Source: Polymyxa betae
Taxonomy: Eukaryota; Endomyxa; Phytomyxea; Plasmodiophorida; Plasmodiophoridae
Assembly (NCBI GenBank): GCA_003693705.1
Contig: RBZT01000281.1
Span: 1 to 56,464, forward strand
Length of the DNA: 56,464 bases
Direction of reading: 5' to 3'
Part shown: positions 1-10,809 of the stretch, piece by piece
Layout: every line of letters starts with the position of its first letter
How positions within the stretch are numbered: position 1 is the first letter of the stretch
Program-made: the position numbers and the translations under genes
The notes under the pieces: generated by a model
What the model saw: only the letters and a program-made list of their open reading frames with translations
The model's database searches: none
Told to the model about the DNA's origin: nothing

Positions 1-832
1 GAGAGAGGGTCGGAGTGGAGCGGTGAGGGGATCGTAGTGGAGCGTAGGAAGGACGTACGGAGCGGTGCCGGTGAGACGGAGGCGGAGCGGAGACGAAGGT
101 CGGAGGGGAGTCGGAGGTGAGGCGAGGCGAGAGAACGAAGCAATAGAGAGTCGGAGACGAGATGAGAAACGTATGAATTTTGGAGTTGATCGGAATGGTT
201 GCGTGGAGGTGCCTCGCCATTCATAGTTGGGAGACGAGGGGACCCGCGCAGTCCGTGACAATGTTTGTTATTCTTTACCATTTGTATGAGAGTAATGTCC
301 ACTTTCGTTCCTGGTTCAGCACGTTCTCCAGTTTTTTCTGTCTGCAATGATTTTTGACATTGCTCGTGCTACAGATGCGCACTATTAGTATGGGAAATGT
401 AATTGTCGGAGGGGTGGATGTCACTATTTGAAGGTGTCACTATATCGAGGATAACTCTGTACCTATTTTTCACCGACTTTATAGCATGAACAGCAAAGTT
501 TAAAGTGCTTTAAAGACCCTTTAAATCAGACGTTTAAAGCTACGAAATGCGCAGGCTTCATACCCACTAATGCACATGTATTGAATGTGAAGTCCAGAGT
601 GCTTGATCTTGCTTGATGCGGCCCTCGAATCGGCGCGCTATTAACATAACATTTTCTACTTTGCAGAATCTGATAATTTTATTGACAGATTGCACGATAA
701 TACTTGCTGAACGTCTCCGAATACGAGTTCACAACACCTTGCGATTCCAATTTAACGTAGAACGAATGCAATGCCTGCGCTTGATCGCGAAGATCGCGTG
801 ATGCCTGGCATCACAATTAACCAAATGTGAAC
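1..832. other. gene-poor left edge with purine-rich tract
   Basis: The first 160 bases are a GA/GGAG-rich purine tract made of degenerate repeats around GGAGCGGAG. From about 160 to 832 I see no convincing exon on either strand. The short open frame at 613-801 resembles no family I know. The stretch probably holds the 3' flank of the nucleoporin gene that ends at 833. Confidence 0.5.
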
Positions 833-3800
833 TCAAGAAAATGAACTGGAACGTACTGCTACCAAAGTCTGTGGTCGAGACAATTCTTGACCGTGACTTC
901 TGATAATCTCGTATTTGTTGTATAGAATCTTCATAATGGCGGCGGCGAGCTCCGGGAAGATTCTGGCTAATAGAGCGTTGGTGACAGTGTTAGTATAATC
1001 GAACTGTTGCAGAGCAGGTTGGACATCGGCGGATCCCAACGGCACGAACCCGGTCGAAGTCTGCGAACTGAATGTCGCAATCTGCATCACAAATCGATTT
1101 AAAAGTCCATTAAGCAGACAATACCCAAAACATACAAGAAGAGCTTCGTCGTAACGAACAGCATGATTAGCATTGAAGAACATTGCAAGCTGAACTAAAG
1201 AGCTCAGAGCATCCCGCAGTCTGAAAACAAAGAGCATTAACGTTGAGACAGCAAATAATAGAACGAATGAGCAACCTTGGATTGAGATTGGTGCTATCTA
1301 GAACCGCTCGAGCACGGTCAAGCGCCATTTGCCGAATGGGTGACGACAACGACAACATGTGAATGTCGATAAGCCGAATCAATGTGCGAGCATATTGTTC
1401 TTGCGGCTGTTGTCTGTTAACAAACAGCAAAAATGATTTCCGGGCGAATGTCCTACCTGAGGTTCGGCGAATTGATAGAGCTGGCAGGCAACGAGGTAGG
1501 ATTGGTCATTAACGGCGGTTTGTGCTGCAGTCAAGCACAGCTTATCCACCCGGTCGTTCGTGACATAATCGCGAGCCAGACCGGAATCCTGAAAAACGTT
1601 CGTCAGCAAAGAGTTGCCATATCAAGGCGTGCTCTGCAACCTTGTTGACGAGCTTCCGAATGGTTTCAATCTGATCCATCGGGGGTGCGTTTCCAATCAG
1701 CATTCTGACAAACAGATGATCGAACACGTCCGGATGTCTATCGGCGACCAGAGCGAGGTATCGCATGGCCGTCTCAACATCAACCAGCGATTGCGGATTG
1801 TCGATCACATAATCTCTCAGAATTATTTCAATGTCCGCCGAGATCGTCTGCCTCTCGGCCTCTATCCAAGAACCGTGAATCACATTCGAAATATTTGAAG
1901 AGGTAGCATTACCTTGGATATCACGAGGAAGCAACAGGCCTAGTTCGTCAAGAGCGATAGCGAAGTGCACAGCATCTGTACGGAACTTGGAATTCGTGAG
2001 AAGATACACGACAGCGGCGGGAAACTGCAAGCTGAGCAGCAGAACCTAAGCGAATGTAAGACTGTGAGAAATGTGAGAAATGGTGCATTGTACGAGGAAG
2101 TAGAGCAGCGGGTCCGTTTGATTGCGCGAGAAATGCTGTTCATAGCCGCGAATTGACGACTGGAATTCTCTCAGGTTCTCTTCGAAATTGCCATTTTTCA
2201 ACAATTGCATCTAGGCATTAGTTTACAGCAAATTCGACGGTGATGGAGCACGATTACCGAGAACCAAAGATAGTCTGTGTGCGAAGGCGTGATGTATCGC
2301 CGAAACTAAACCTACGATTTAGAATCGAGCGAATATAAGGGAAAACTGAGCGCCTACCAGATTGCGGTATTCAGGATGCTGTCGATATTTCATGTTGTCG
2401 TAGGTCTCTAAAGCGCCTCCGGAAATGATATTGTAGACAGCGACGGCGAACGGGTCGGATTCGTTGCGAACGTACGAATTGTAATCCAGCGTCAGCGCCT
2501 TCAGCTGTTCGTCGTTCAGCTGCTGATTCCCGATGCAGGTCGTCAGCAACGACAGCTGCGTATTCTCCGGATACATTCGGCTCGCCTGAAACGAAACGTG
2601 AATTCGCATCCAACACCAGGATTGAGGAATACTGGACCATGGCGGCGAGATCGACAGCTTCGTCAATAGCACCGGATCGCAGGCAGTAGAACAGCTGCGG
2701 CCAAAGCGGAACGTCATTGAGCATCTCCATTCTCACTATAGAAAGCTGTTAAGGCGAGATTGGCGAAACGCTTCATAGGCTGACTGAAACTCGGGTAGCG
2801 CTGCTTGAAAATGATCGTCTTGATGAACGCCCGGATATGATTGGCGATGCCCGGCGTGCCGCCAATCCGTGCCTTGTCAAGATGTGACGACATCCAGTCC
2901 TGGAATTGAACTTCCAAAAAATGAATCGAAGCTTTGAGCAGGTCTGGATAGGACGCCGGCGCTATTCGCTGCTGCAACGTCGCATACGCAAACCTAAACC
3001 GGTTCAGAAACAATTTCAGGAAAAAAACATGCAAGAACGAACTCTTCAACGAGCATCCATAATTCGAGAATCGAAGTGTCTTTGCTAGAGGTCTGCTCGT
3101 TGAACGACGTGATCGCCTTCGCGAACAGCTGAGCGCAATGGCCGCGTTTCTGCAGCACTTCTTGAGCAGCTTGGCCATATTTAAGCTCTTTAGTAACGGG
3201 GCCTGGAGCCATCAGCGCCGTCGTTTGCTGCCCTACATACAAGCGTCACAGCCTGATAGAAATCGAGCAATTCGTTCATACTTGCAACAAGCGGCTTGGC
3301 AACGATCTGCTTTCCGGGTGCCGATTCACTGAAGTGAACCGTCAAGTTTCGTAACAGCCTGTTCTTCTGCGTTTGCCAAACTTGATCCAGACGGGCATTA
3401 TGGCTATCAATGAAACCTTGAAGAATCTGAAGCATGCAAATGAGGAATATTTTAAACCAAGTTTCCATAAATCGTTCGACCTTGCCGTTATTCTCTTCAA
3501 TGAGCGTGTTAACAAGCAAAGATTGTTGGTAATCAAGATACCGTTCGAGATTATTATCAGCGGCCGGCTCGAAATCTTCGTAGGCCGAGCTCAGGTCGAT
3601 TTTATCCAGCGCGCGGCGCTCCTTGCTTAGATCGAATCGATCGACCCCAGCAACAGTAAGCCCAACACCGGTGGCGATCGCTCGTCTGGAGGGCCTGCTG
3701 ACGAATCGGGACGATTCCGCTCGAAGCTGAGGCAAAGTTCGGATCAGCTGGCTGCCTGCTCGCTGCTGCAACGACGTCGGCAATTCGGCAAGCAGCGCTT

Positions 3801-3890
3801 CATTCTACAGCAATGGTTTAGAGTCGAGCTGGCGGTTTGGAAAGGCGAGTGTACTTCAAGGACGAGCTGCTGGTAGTCCATGGCAGCCAT
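833..3890 (-). CDS. NUP93: nucleoporin Nup93/Nic96
   Basis: Scaffold nucleoporin of the nuclear pore inner ring, expected to bridge Nup205/Nup188 and Nup62-complex partners. It is a multi-exon gene read right to left. The ATG at 3890 starts MAAMDYQQLVLE; a GT-AG intron then joins this to NEALLAELPTSLQQ, the N-terminal coiled-coil region. Downstream exons carry the alpha-solenoid: PLWPQLFYCLRSG, then SYVRNESDPFAVAVYNIISGG (family: LRNNTDPYKRAVYCIIG), then DAVHFAIALDELGLLLP (family: CHAVHVALVLFELKLLL), then NKVAEHALIWQLF. The last exon ends at 833 with an aliphatic helical tail. These blocks occur in Nup93 family order over the whole protein, so the identification is strong. Individual exon borders were only partly traced. 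It is divergent from the otubain gene, with about 550 bp between start codons. Confidence 0.88.
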
Positions 3891-4436
3891 GGCTGAGTAG
3901 ACAGAATCAAAGAGAAGAGCGCAGAAACCCCGATGGTTTGCGCTGTGAAAGGAAGGCAAGGAGCGCTCTGAGCGAGACTTCTGATTTGCAACTTCTCATC
4001 TGAATGCATAGACAGCTCTTATCAAAGATACGATTGTTATTATCAAAATACTTGAATTGCTGCAATACCAGATTCGGTTTTTGACTGAAATAAAAATTTT
4101 TTAGCAATATATTGGCGTCTAAAATGGTAGATGGAAATGTGATAAGGCAGCCGATGTTGTACTCATTCCATGACGGAATCCGATCATCGTAAGTTGAGAT
4201 AAAGAATGAAAAGGCTTTTTTGTTAGCGGTGCAGCCTCGAAGTTAAATGCTACGAACGCAGCCTCGACGTAACGTGACACTATCGATGCGGAAGCCATCT
4301 CATTCTCTCAGTATTGTTCTCTAACATTCTGGACATTTCCATTTCACGTCTCTATACCAAACGAGACGGCTTTTTACCTGCCATCGTGAAACGCGTCATT
4401 TCCTGGTGCTTACCAGAAGCGCCTTTGCATCGCAAT
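3891..4436. promoter_or_regulatory. divergent intergenic region between NUP93 and otubain
   Basis: This holds the 5' flanks of two divergent genes. No coding signal was recognised. Short frames here are not conserved-looking. The region presumably carries both promoters, but I see no clear TATA or other box. Confidence 0.4.
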
Positions 4437-5428
4437 ATGGCTCAATCGGAGGAAGCCGGTGCCCCATCGAACGCCGATATCATACGGCAGGTACACAATC
4501 GGGCTCCAGCATTTTCGATGTCTAATCACCAGCTTACAGCAAGATGAGATCCAGGCTGAGATCGCTTCTGAATCGGCAATAGTGGCGCCACTGGCCCCGA
4601 TCGGCGCTTTAACAAAGCAAGAGGTTCGTGAGCATGCTCTCAAAAAGCTGGAAGTATATAGTCTTATTGCAAAATGCGCTGCAAGTTATCAAAGTTCGTC
4701 CTTAGGAATTGGAATCAGCTTACGAAGGAGTTTATTGCATTCGCGGCGACGGCAATTGCTTCTTCCGCTCCTTCTTGGTCGGCATGTTTATTCGATTTGT
4801 TGAAGATCCAAAACTATCAGATCGTCTAAATTCAGTGTCCAAGTTTATAACCGAGTCCAAAGAATTACTAATGCAAGTCGGCATGCCCGAATTCGCAATA
4901 GAGGACTTTTGGGAGGAATTTCAAAACCAGCTATCGGTAAGCTGGCTCGCAGATCATCCGATTCTGGCGAACTAAACAAGTTGCAGAATTTAAAATCGGA
5001 TAGCTTAACGGCAGACGACATTGTTGATATTTTCAATCAGCAATCTGTATCGGATTATCTTGTCATGTACGCCAGATTTTTGACCTCATGGTATCTGCAA
5101 GTAAATTCTGAGCAATATTTGCCATATTTACAAGACTGTGCCACAATGCAGCAGTTCGTTCGTTCCGAAGTCGAGCCGATGGGGAAGGTATAAATATTTA
5201 AAGCCAAGAAGTTTTGCTCTGTATTGAAGTTTAATTTCTTAGGAAGCCGATCACATTCACAGCATAGCGTTGACACGCTGCCTTGATATCCCAATCAGGA
5301 TTGAGTATCTGGACAATAGTCCAGGTCCTATTTCACATGTACTGTTTCCAGATGAAGAGTCTGATCCGGTAATATGCCTGTTGTACAGACCAGGGCATTA
5401 CGATCTTCTTCAGAGAAAACCGCGATAA
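4437..5428 (+). CDS. OTUB1: otubain-type ubiquitin thioesterase (peptidase C65)
   Basis: Deubiquitinating cysteine protease of the OTU superfamily, expected to cleave Lys48-linked ubiquitin chains. Five exons could be traced: 4437-4490, 4540-4653, 4706-4936, 4981-5187 and 5243-5428. They give about 263 aa; animal OTUB1 is about 271. Exon 3 has the catalytic block IRGDGNCFFRSFLV with Asp and Cys. Exon 4 has SDYLVMYARFLTSWYLQ and a VEPMGK segment. Exon 5 has EADHIHSIALTRCLDIPIRI and ends with LLYRPGHYDLLQ, which supplies the catalytic His. All introns are GT-AG and about 44-55 nt. The start is the first ATG (MAQSEEAGAPSNAD) in frame with the spliced protein. It converges tail to tail with CBF5, leaving 66 bp between stop codons. 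The domain is complete and no odd residues were seen. Confidence 0.93.
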
Positions 5429-5494
5429 AAGTTTGAATAAGATGTTAACATTAACGACCATAACAATTGTATTGTGTAGATTTAGCGGAATGAC

Positions 5495-7163
5495 TTATTC
5501 GGTTTTCTTCTTCTTTTTCTTGCTTTCTCCATCAACTTCTTCGGACGACCTCTTCTTGCTCTTCTCTTTTTTCTCTTTCTTCTCCTTTTTGGATTTCTTC
5601 TCCTCACTCTCCTCTTTCTTCTTTGACTTGTCCTTCTTCTCCTTTTTAGCTTTCACTTCCTCGCCAGCTTCCTCTGACACGTTATTAGTGGATTCTACTT
5701 GCATGGGTTCAGGAGCTGATTTGGATTTCTCCTCCGTCGAAACAACATTCTTGATTTCAACAATGGGCTGCAAACAAATTGTTAATTCTCATATGATGTG
5801 AAAACAACGATCACGTACCTTGTAGCCATCCTTCCAATCAGCTGGAGTCTTATCATTGGGCTGACCGTATTTATCCAAGGTTCCGGCCTGGATCATGCTC
5901 TTCTTCTGCAGAGCGACAGGGCCCAGACCCCATCTTCGTGGGTATGTATCACGCTCCATAACGACACGCTTGATCTTAGCAACGACACCATGATCACAGG
6001 TAGCCTACATTCTCGGTATCAGCAATTGCCTTACAGAACTGTATCTAATGCCGACAGACCATTTGGGCAGTTGTCATCTGGGCATAAGCCAGAGCGATAG
6101 CCTCACCCTTGGTGGAGACCAGGACGACTTCATCTCCAACTTCGATATCGTTCGCGAACCGCAGCAAACCAGGAATCATCATCTTAGCACCATAGCAAAT
6201 AGCATTGACAGCGCTATCCTTAACAATAATACGCTACAAAACTGTCACGAAAAACTGATAACCGCATTCGAAAGCTTTTGCTCACCTTGTAGTTGATTAG
6301 AAGCGATTCCAGAGGCGCAATGACACGACGAAGGTAGGATTCATCACCGGTCGTATCATACAGCCACTGAGCGTCGAGAACATCATGCATGGTGACCATG
6401 TTGTCAGCCTCGCCCATAGCTCCAGAACGGACACGTCGCAGCTCCTGCATGTGAGCGCCGACACCCAGCAGCAGACCCAGATGGACACATAGGGTACGAA
6501 TATAGGTACCAGCCTGGCAGCTGACCCAGAAGACACCAAGGTTGCGTTCCTGATCGTATTCGATCAGTTTGCTCTCATAGATGGTTCGGATTCGTAGCTG
6601 GCGCTTGACGGCCGAGATCAATGGCGGGCGCTGGAACAGGGCACCGGTCAGTGTCTCCAGGGCTTTGCCCAGCTTGTTTTTGCCGTCCTCGAGCGGGCCG
6701 TGCAGGCGAATGACGCAGACGTACTCCTTACCGGCGGCCTGCTGCGACTTTACCAGACGAGTGGCGCGATCCACGCAGACAATCAAGTTACCGGTAACCT
6801 AATGGTCAGTTTAGGGCAAGTTTGGACAGGACTAGCACGACTGCCGACCTTAGGATCCAGAGTACCGGAGTGACCGGTCTTCTCGACTTTCAGCATTCGG
6901 CGGATCCAGGCGACGACCTCGTGCGAGGACGGGTTGGAAGGTTTATCGAGGTTGATGATACCGTAGCGTTTGTATTCGTCGATGGGGCGTTTTAGGGGCG
7001 TCCATCCCTGCGGAATCGGAGTGTAATGGCCGGTTCGGATGTTGAGCTGATCATAGTTCTTCAAGAGCAGCGGCCATTTCGACGTGTCGATGGAAGCAGG
7101 GCCCGACTCGGGCTTCAGGCTGAACTCGTCGAACGACGGCTCCGTCGCTTTCTTGGAGGACAT
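5495..7163 (-). CDS. CBF5: H/ACA snoRNP pseudouridine synthase Cbf5/dyskerin
   Basis: Catalytic subunit of H/ACA ribonucleoproteins; pseudouridylates rRNA and snRNA in the nucleolus. The start [19 protein letters not shown] is at 7163. The N-terminal DKCLD-type segment is followed by a TruB domain: [19 protein letters not shown], then [20 protein letters not shown] with the catalytic Asp in GTLDP, then [20 protein letters not shown] domain follows ([19 protein letters not shown], then [20 protein letters not shown]). The last exon encodes a Lys/Glu-rich nucleolar tail of KKEKK blocks up to 5495, as in other eukaryotic dyskerins. At least three short introns interrupt it, one just after the catalytic Asp motif. 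The full family architecture is present. The adjacent small gene on the opposite strand begins very close to this start. Confidence 0.95.
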
Positions 7164-7176
7164 GGCCGTGATCGAG

Positions 7177-7914
7177 AAATGAAGGCCAAAACTTTCAGGT
7201 CACGGTGTCATTCGGAGAAATTGCACGGACTCCGCAAGGTCCGAAATCTGTTTTGTTGGACAAAAAATTATCCCGCTTGCCCAAAGGCAAAGTAGCACGG
7301 AATTGCAGGCCTAGGCTGCTGAAAGCTCTATGGAATAAAGTTTCAGCACTTTATATGGCGAAGCGACGAAGATTATTCCGTTACAGTTTGTATAACCAGA
7401 CAAAGCAAATTCTCCATGGCGTGGATGAAAAAGAGTTCTTAAAATACCTATCCTCAGCATCAAGGCGTTCAAGCGAGAGAAACGCTCGAGATTTGATCGG
7501 TGAAGTGTTGGTGGCAAGGGTTAGAAAACATTTCAAATTTCAAGCAAAGAAAATGTAGTTGTCATGAAGCAATCGGTTGCGGATTTGTAGTGCTGCTTTC
7601 CTTAAATAACAATGCTACTAAGCCGGAAACATTTAACCGGTCGCCTCTGCTCGCGATATGATGTTGTCTATGAAGAATTTGGTTTCACGTAGATGAGAGG
7701 CTCCTAGCACGGTTTAGATGACGACGAATAGATGTCCAAGTTCCTCGCCTTAGATCACTAGTTGCGAAAGTTTGTAATGTCAAAGCCGAAAGGCCAAGAA
7801 GAGGCACCAGTTTGTTGATAGAATCAGATAAACTTCGACACGATCTTGCCTCTTTAGCAGAATCAGGCGAAGCCCTGACATATGAAGCAATATTAGCAGA
7901 GAAGCAAACATAAA
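7177..7914 (+). CDS. small basic orphan protein, exon structure uncertain
   Basis: I do not recognise this gene. An open frame to 7558 encodes a very basic protein ([17 protein letters not shown]..., then [20 protein letters not shown]). A possible start is the ATG at 7355; an earlier ATG at 7177 would need an intron. A second coding-looking stretch at about 7723-7914 ([18 protein letters not shown], then [19 protein letters not shown], ending ILAEKQT-stop) follows an acceptor-like TTTAG and could be the last exon, or a separate gene. The basic helical composition would suit a mitochondrial or ribosome-associated protein, but no family motif supports that. It is divergent from CBF5 with almost no spacer, so the promoter is probably shared. 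Confidence 0.45.
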
Positions 7915-8226
7915 GCCCACTCTGAATTCGCCGCTAGCGTCGGCGCACGATCTTCAATATTTGCAACGGGATTGAAGTACATCATCCAAACCCGTTCAGT
8001 TAAAAATAATCAAATATTGACCATGAGAAGCCTCGGCTTCCCATGCTCCAACACCCTAAAGACATTTCATCTTTACATACCGGTCAGGGCAAGAAGGTTC
8101 TTTGAGGAGTCGGCTCTGCTCTTCTTCTAGCCAAGCTGAGATTTTAGCGACACAGACTTCGCAAATCGCATCATGCAGGACGATTTAACGATTTATTATG
8201 ACCAGATGAGGCCTGTCAATGGTCAA
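7915..8226. other. intergenic, no supported gene
   Basis: An unbroken plus-strand frame of about 70 codons exists here but has no convincing start or family resemblance. It may be chance or part of an unrecognised exon. Confidence 0.35.
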
Positions 8227-9666
8227 TCAAGCGCGTGTAGGTTCTACAGCCAAGGCTTGAGAGGGGTTCATGTCTACCATTGTGGAGAACTCTAATACGT
8301 AGGTGACATACTGAGGGCTGCGCCGAAATCTCAAGAACGTGTCCTTCATGAGGTCCATTACACAATAGTCCACTTTCTGTATCAGCTGCAGGCCACGACG
8401 AATAGTCTCTTGAACCATGCCGGGGTCGGAGCCGGCTTTGGAGACGTCGATGCGGTTGACGAAGTCGAGGATCGCAGCCGTCGTCGATGAGGGCAAGTTC
8501 AGCGTCAGGACGCCATCGGCGCGAATAAAGCCTTGAACGAGGTTATCGAGATCGACGATAAATTCGCCAAAGTCGATTGGCTCTGCCGTCGCATATTCTG
8601 ACCCAGCCTGGTCGCTGAATGTTGCACATTTCGATTTGAGATTGTCGCTGGATTCGAGCCAGAGAATGTTCTCGACCGAAAATTCACTGATACAGAACTT
8701 TTTGAACAGGGCTCGACCGCCGTCGTCGTCGCGTAGCACATCAGCCAAAGTCGACGAAAGAGTGAGCGCGCATCGGCCAGGCTGGACCATCGCCGACATG
8801 TTTCGCAGCTCAGATGCCTTCCGAAATGACTTGCTCAGCTTATTAGGCCCGTATTTGGCACTGGAGATATAGAGCGGCAAGCATATCGACCAGATTAAGG
8901 TAATCGAGATGATCGTCAGCACGTGGAAGAACTCGACGAGACGTTTGACACTGGATGGCAAGACCGACTCGAGGCCTATGAAGACGGCCGCAGCGCCCAA
9001 CGATGCCGAAATCCCGACTGTCTCACGGCTCAGGCCGAATCGGTCGTAAACGGAATAAAGACTTTTAGCGAGCAGAGCCAACGCCAACGCCGCGATACCA
9101 AACACAACAGCCGTGACGACGCCTGTATCTCCGGAGCAGCTATCCAACATTGAGACACCATCAGGATCAACAGTGTCGAACCCGGCTTTGATCATGGTTT
9201 TTAGAAACGGCGCGCCTAACGCCACCATCAGCATCATTCCGAGGCCGATTTCAAATATCGGCGACGTTAAGAAACGTCGATACCGAAGAAAGCTTGGCGG
9301 TTTCAGAATCGTGACGCGCTTGTCATGGGCGTTGATGATCATCGTGAGCGATGACCAGCAAACATAGGTGTGCCAGCATTGAACGGCGACCGATGAGATA
9401 TACGAGTAGAAGAAGACGAGCGATGCAGTGCAGAATCGACACAGATATTGGTCATCAACGAGACCGACATCACCAAGGACTGTTAAATTGACCCAGAGAA
9501 GCATCAGAATGGAACGGATAAGAATGGTGGTCCAGCCTCGAAACACGATATGTGCTTCGTGCCGGAAATGATACAGTTTGATCAAGGCGATAATGCATAC
9601 AAAGTCGACCCAGCCAATGACGGCAGCTATGAGCGGCTCTGGTATAATGGCTTCTTCGGGTCGCAT
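8227..9666 (-). CDS. seven-transmembrane receptor with C-terminal RGS domain
   Basis: Single-exon 479-aa protein. The first about 275 residues contain seven hydrophobic segments (roughly 10-31, 45-64, 73-100, 133-153, 184-204, 222-240 and 250-272). The C-terminal half, about 310-460, is an RGS domain: TLADVLRDDDGGRALFKKFC, then ISEFSVENILWLE (family pattern F-x-x-E-x-S-x-E-N-x-x-F/W), then the helical VQETIRRGLQLIQKVDYCVM, then DLMKDTFLRFRRSPQY. RGS domains accelerate GTP hydrolysis by G-alpha subunits, so this plasma-membrane protein probably combines sensing with termination of heterotrimeric G-protein signalling, like the plant RGS1 layout and 7TM-RGS proteins of early fungi. The ATG at 9666 is the first in frame. 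The ligand cannot be inferred. The 7TM half has no motif I can assign to a classic GPCR class. Confidence 0.88.
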   Translation of the reverse strand: MRPEEAIIPEPLIAAVIGWVDFVCIIALIKLYHFRHEAHIVFRGWTTILIRSILMLLWVNLTVLGDVGLVDDQYLCRFCTASLVFFYSYISSVAVQCWHTYVCWSSLTMIINAHDKRVTILKPPSFLRYRRFLTSPIFEIGLGMMLMVALGAPFLKTMIKAGFDTVDPDGVSMLDSCSGDTGVVTAVVFGIAALALALLAKSLYSVYDRFGLSRETVGISASLGAAAVFIGLESVLPSSVKRLVEFFHVLTIISITLIWSICLPLYISSAKYGPNKLSKSFRKASELRNMSAMVQPGRCALTLSSTLADVLRDDDGGRALFKKFCISEFSVENILWLESSDNLKSKCATFSDQAGSEYATAEPIDFGEFIVDLDNLVQGFIRADGVLTLNLPSSTTAAILDFVNRIDVSKAGSDPGMVQETIRRGLQLIQKVDYCVMDLMKDTFLRFRRSPQYVTYVLEFSTMVDMNPSQALAVEPTRA

Positions 9667-10177
9667 CTGCGATATTATGGAAGATTTAGTCGTTTCAAGA
9701 TGAGCGATCTTCGAAGATGAGCACGTGACCAGTGCTTGGTACGAAGGTTATATCCAGAAATGAGGGCTTGAATCAGTGATCTCACATGACTTGAGGGATC
9801 TCAAACATCCTTAAACGGTCGTGCAGGCTATTGACTACTGTTAACAGCTGAATACAAACTTGAACAGCTGATGCCAAGTACCTTGTTGATGAAGATCATT
9901 TTAAAGAGCGAGTAATCTGAGTTTCAGAGAAGGGTTTAGGCAGAGGATTCGCTTTTCGGCGCCACATTGTCAGTAGAGAAGTTACGCCCGCTGTTTCGAA
10001 ACTCGCCTTTGTTAGCCTGCTGTACCGTTGTTGCCATTTCACGATTCGGCAATAAAGAGACGTGATCTCATCAAGAAATAAGTTTGAAGTTATTGCTCAC
10101 ATGGTCTCAGAGGCACCAATCACAGCGCGAGCTGGCCAATACGAGCGGTGGTTGGTTTAGTTGAATTTGTTGTCGGC
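9667..10177. other. intergenic, no gene seen
   Basis: This is the upstream flank of the 7TM-RGS gene. No open frame of note was found on either strand, and no repeat was recognised. Confidence 0.4.
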
Positions 10178-10720
10178 CCTAGCAAAACCCAAATAACGCT
10201 TCCGTATTTCGGCAATTCTCAGTTACGCCAAGCCCTTGGTGCCTTGGAGTTGTTCTCTTGTAATTAAATACGTGACCATCATCGAGGGACAATAAAAACA
10301 GGTGCTTCAGAATTGGGATTGGTGTGACTAAGACTGGTTGGGCGATACAGTTCAGTCTGACATTATAAGTAGTCGGACAGATTGCCACGTAATGCCTCGC
10401 CTATCAAAAAGAACATTTTCGGAGCAGGTTTCGAGAGAATCTGGATTTTGGAATCCAATTCCAGCGGTTGATTGACAAATTGAGAATCAGATAGGACAAG
10501 CTTCGCCGAGGTCTGTTGGAGGTACAACAACAGGTGGCATGACAAACAGCAATAAAACTGTCAAGGACATCAATAACGTCAAAGAATAAAGGCTTGCAAC
10601 GGTCCAGTCAACTTCTGAATGCCAACAGGCGAGCGGTTGCTGGAGCCATTGTCAACAGTTCCCGGAACCGTCGATGACCGTCAGCAGTAGTCCGACCCGC
10701 TGTGTTTATGCGGCGAAACG
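10178..10720 (-). pseudogene. possible third, degenerate copy of the orphan secreted-protein family
   Basis: On the minus strand near 10520-10600 a hydrophobic leader can be read (SLTLLMSLTVLLLFVMPP) that resembles the leaders of the two neighbouring copies (SLLMGLLCLPVSVS). Its 5' flank around 10725-10785 contains an AAACCC-rich and AAAATCACAATCCC stretch that is similar to the 5' flank of the copy ending near 11790. Downstream frames are interrupted by stops and do not align well. I infer an older, decayed member of the array; the evidence is weak. Confidence 0.3.
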
Positions 10721-10809
10721 CCAAAGTAAAGAAACCCTAATCCAATCCCTATCTAGTTCAAAATCACAATCCCGACATCTACCGGTACCAGTTTCATTGA
10801 TTGGCCATT

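Noticed and set aside
1-160. Purine-rich tract as a possible CRISPR or satellite array
   Set aside because: No regular repeat-spacer spacing. It is a degenerate GGAG-rich low-complexity region, and the genome is eukaryotic.
5433-5801. Phe/Ser-rich plus-strand frame resembling a membrane protein
   Set aside because: It is the antisense of the Lys/Glu-rich tail of dyskerin.
7205-7558. Assignment as an LYR-motif mitochondrial protein
   Set aside because: [11 protein letters not shown] only loosely resembles L-Y-R, and the downstream Phe signature is missing.
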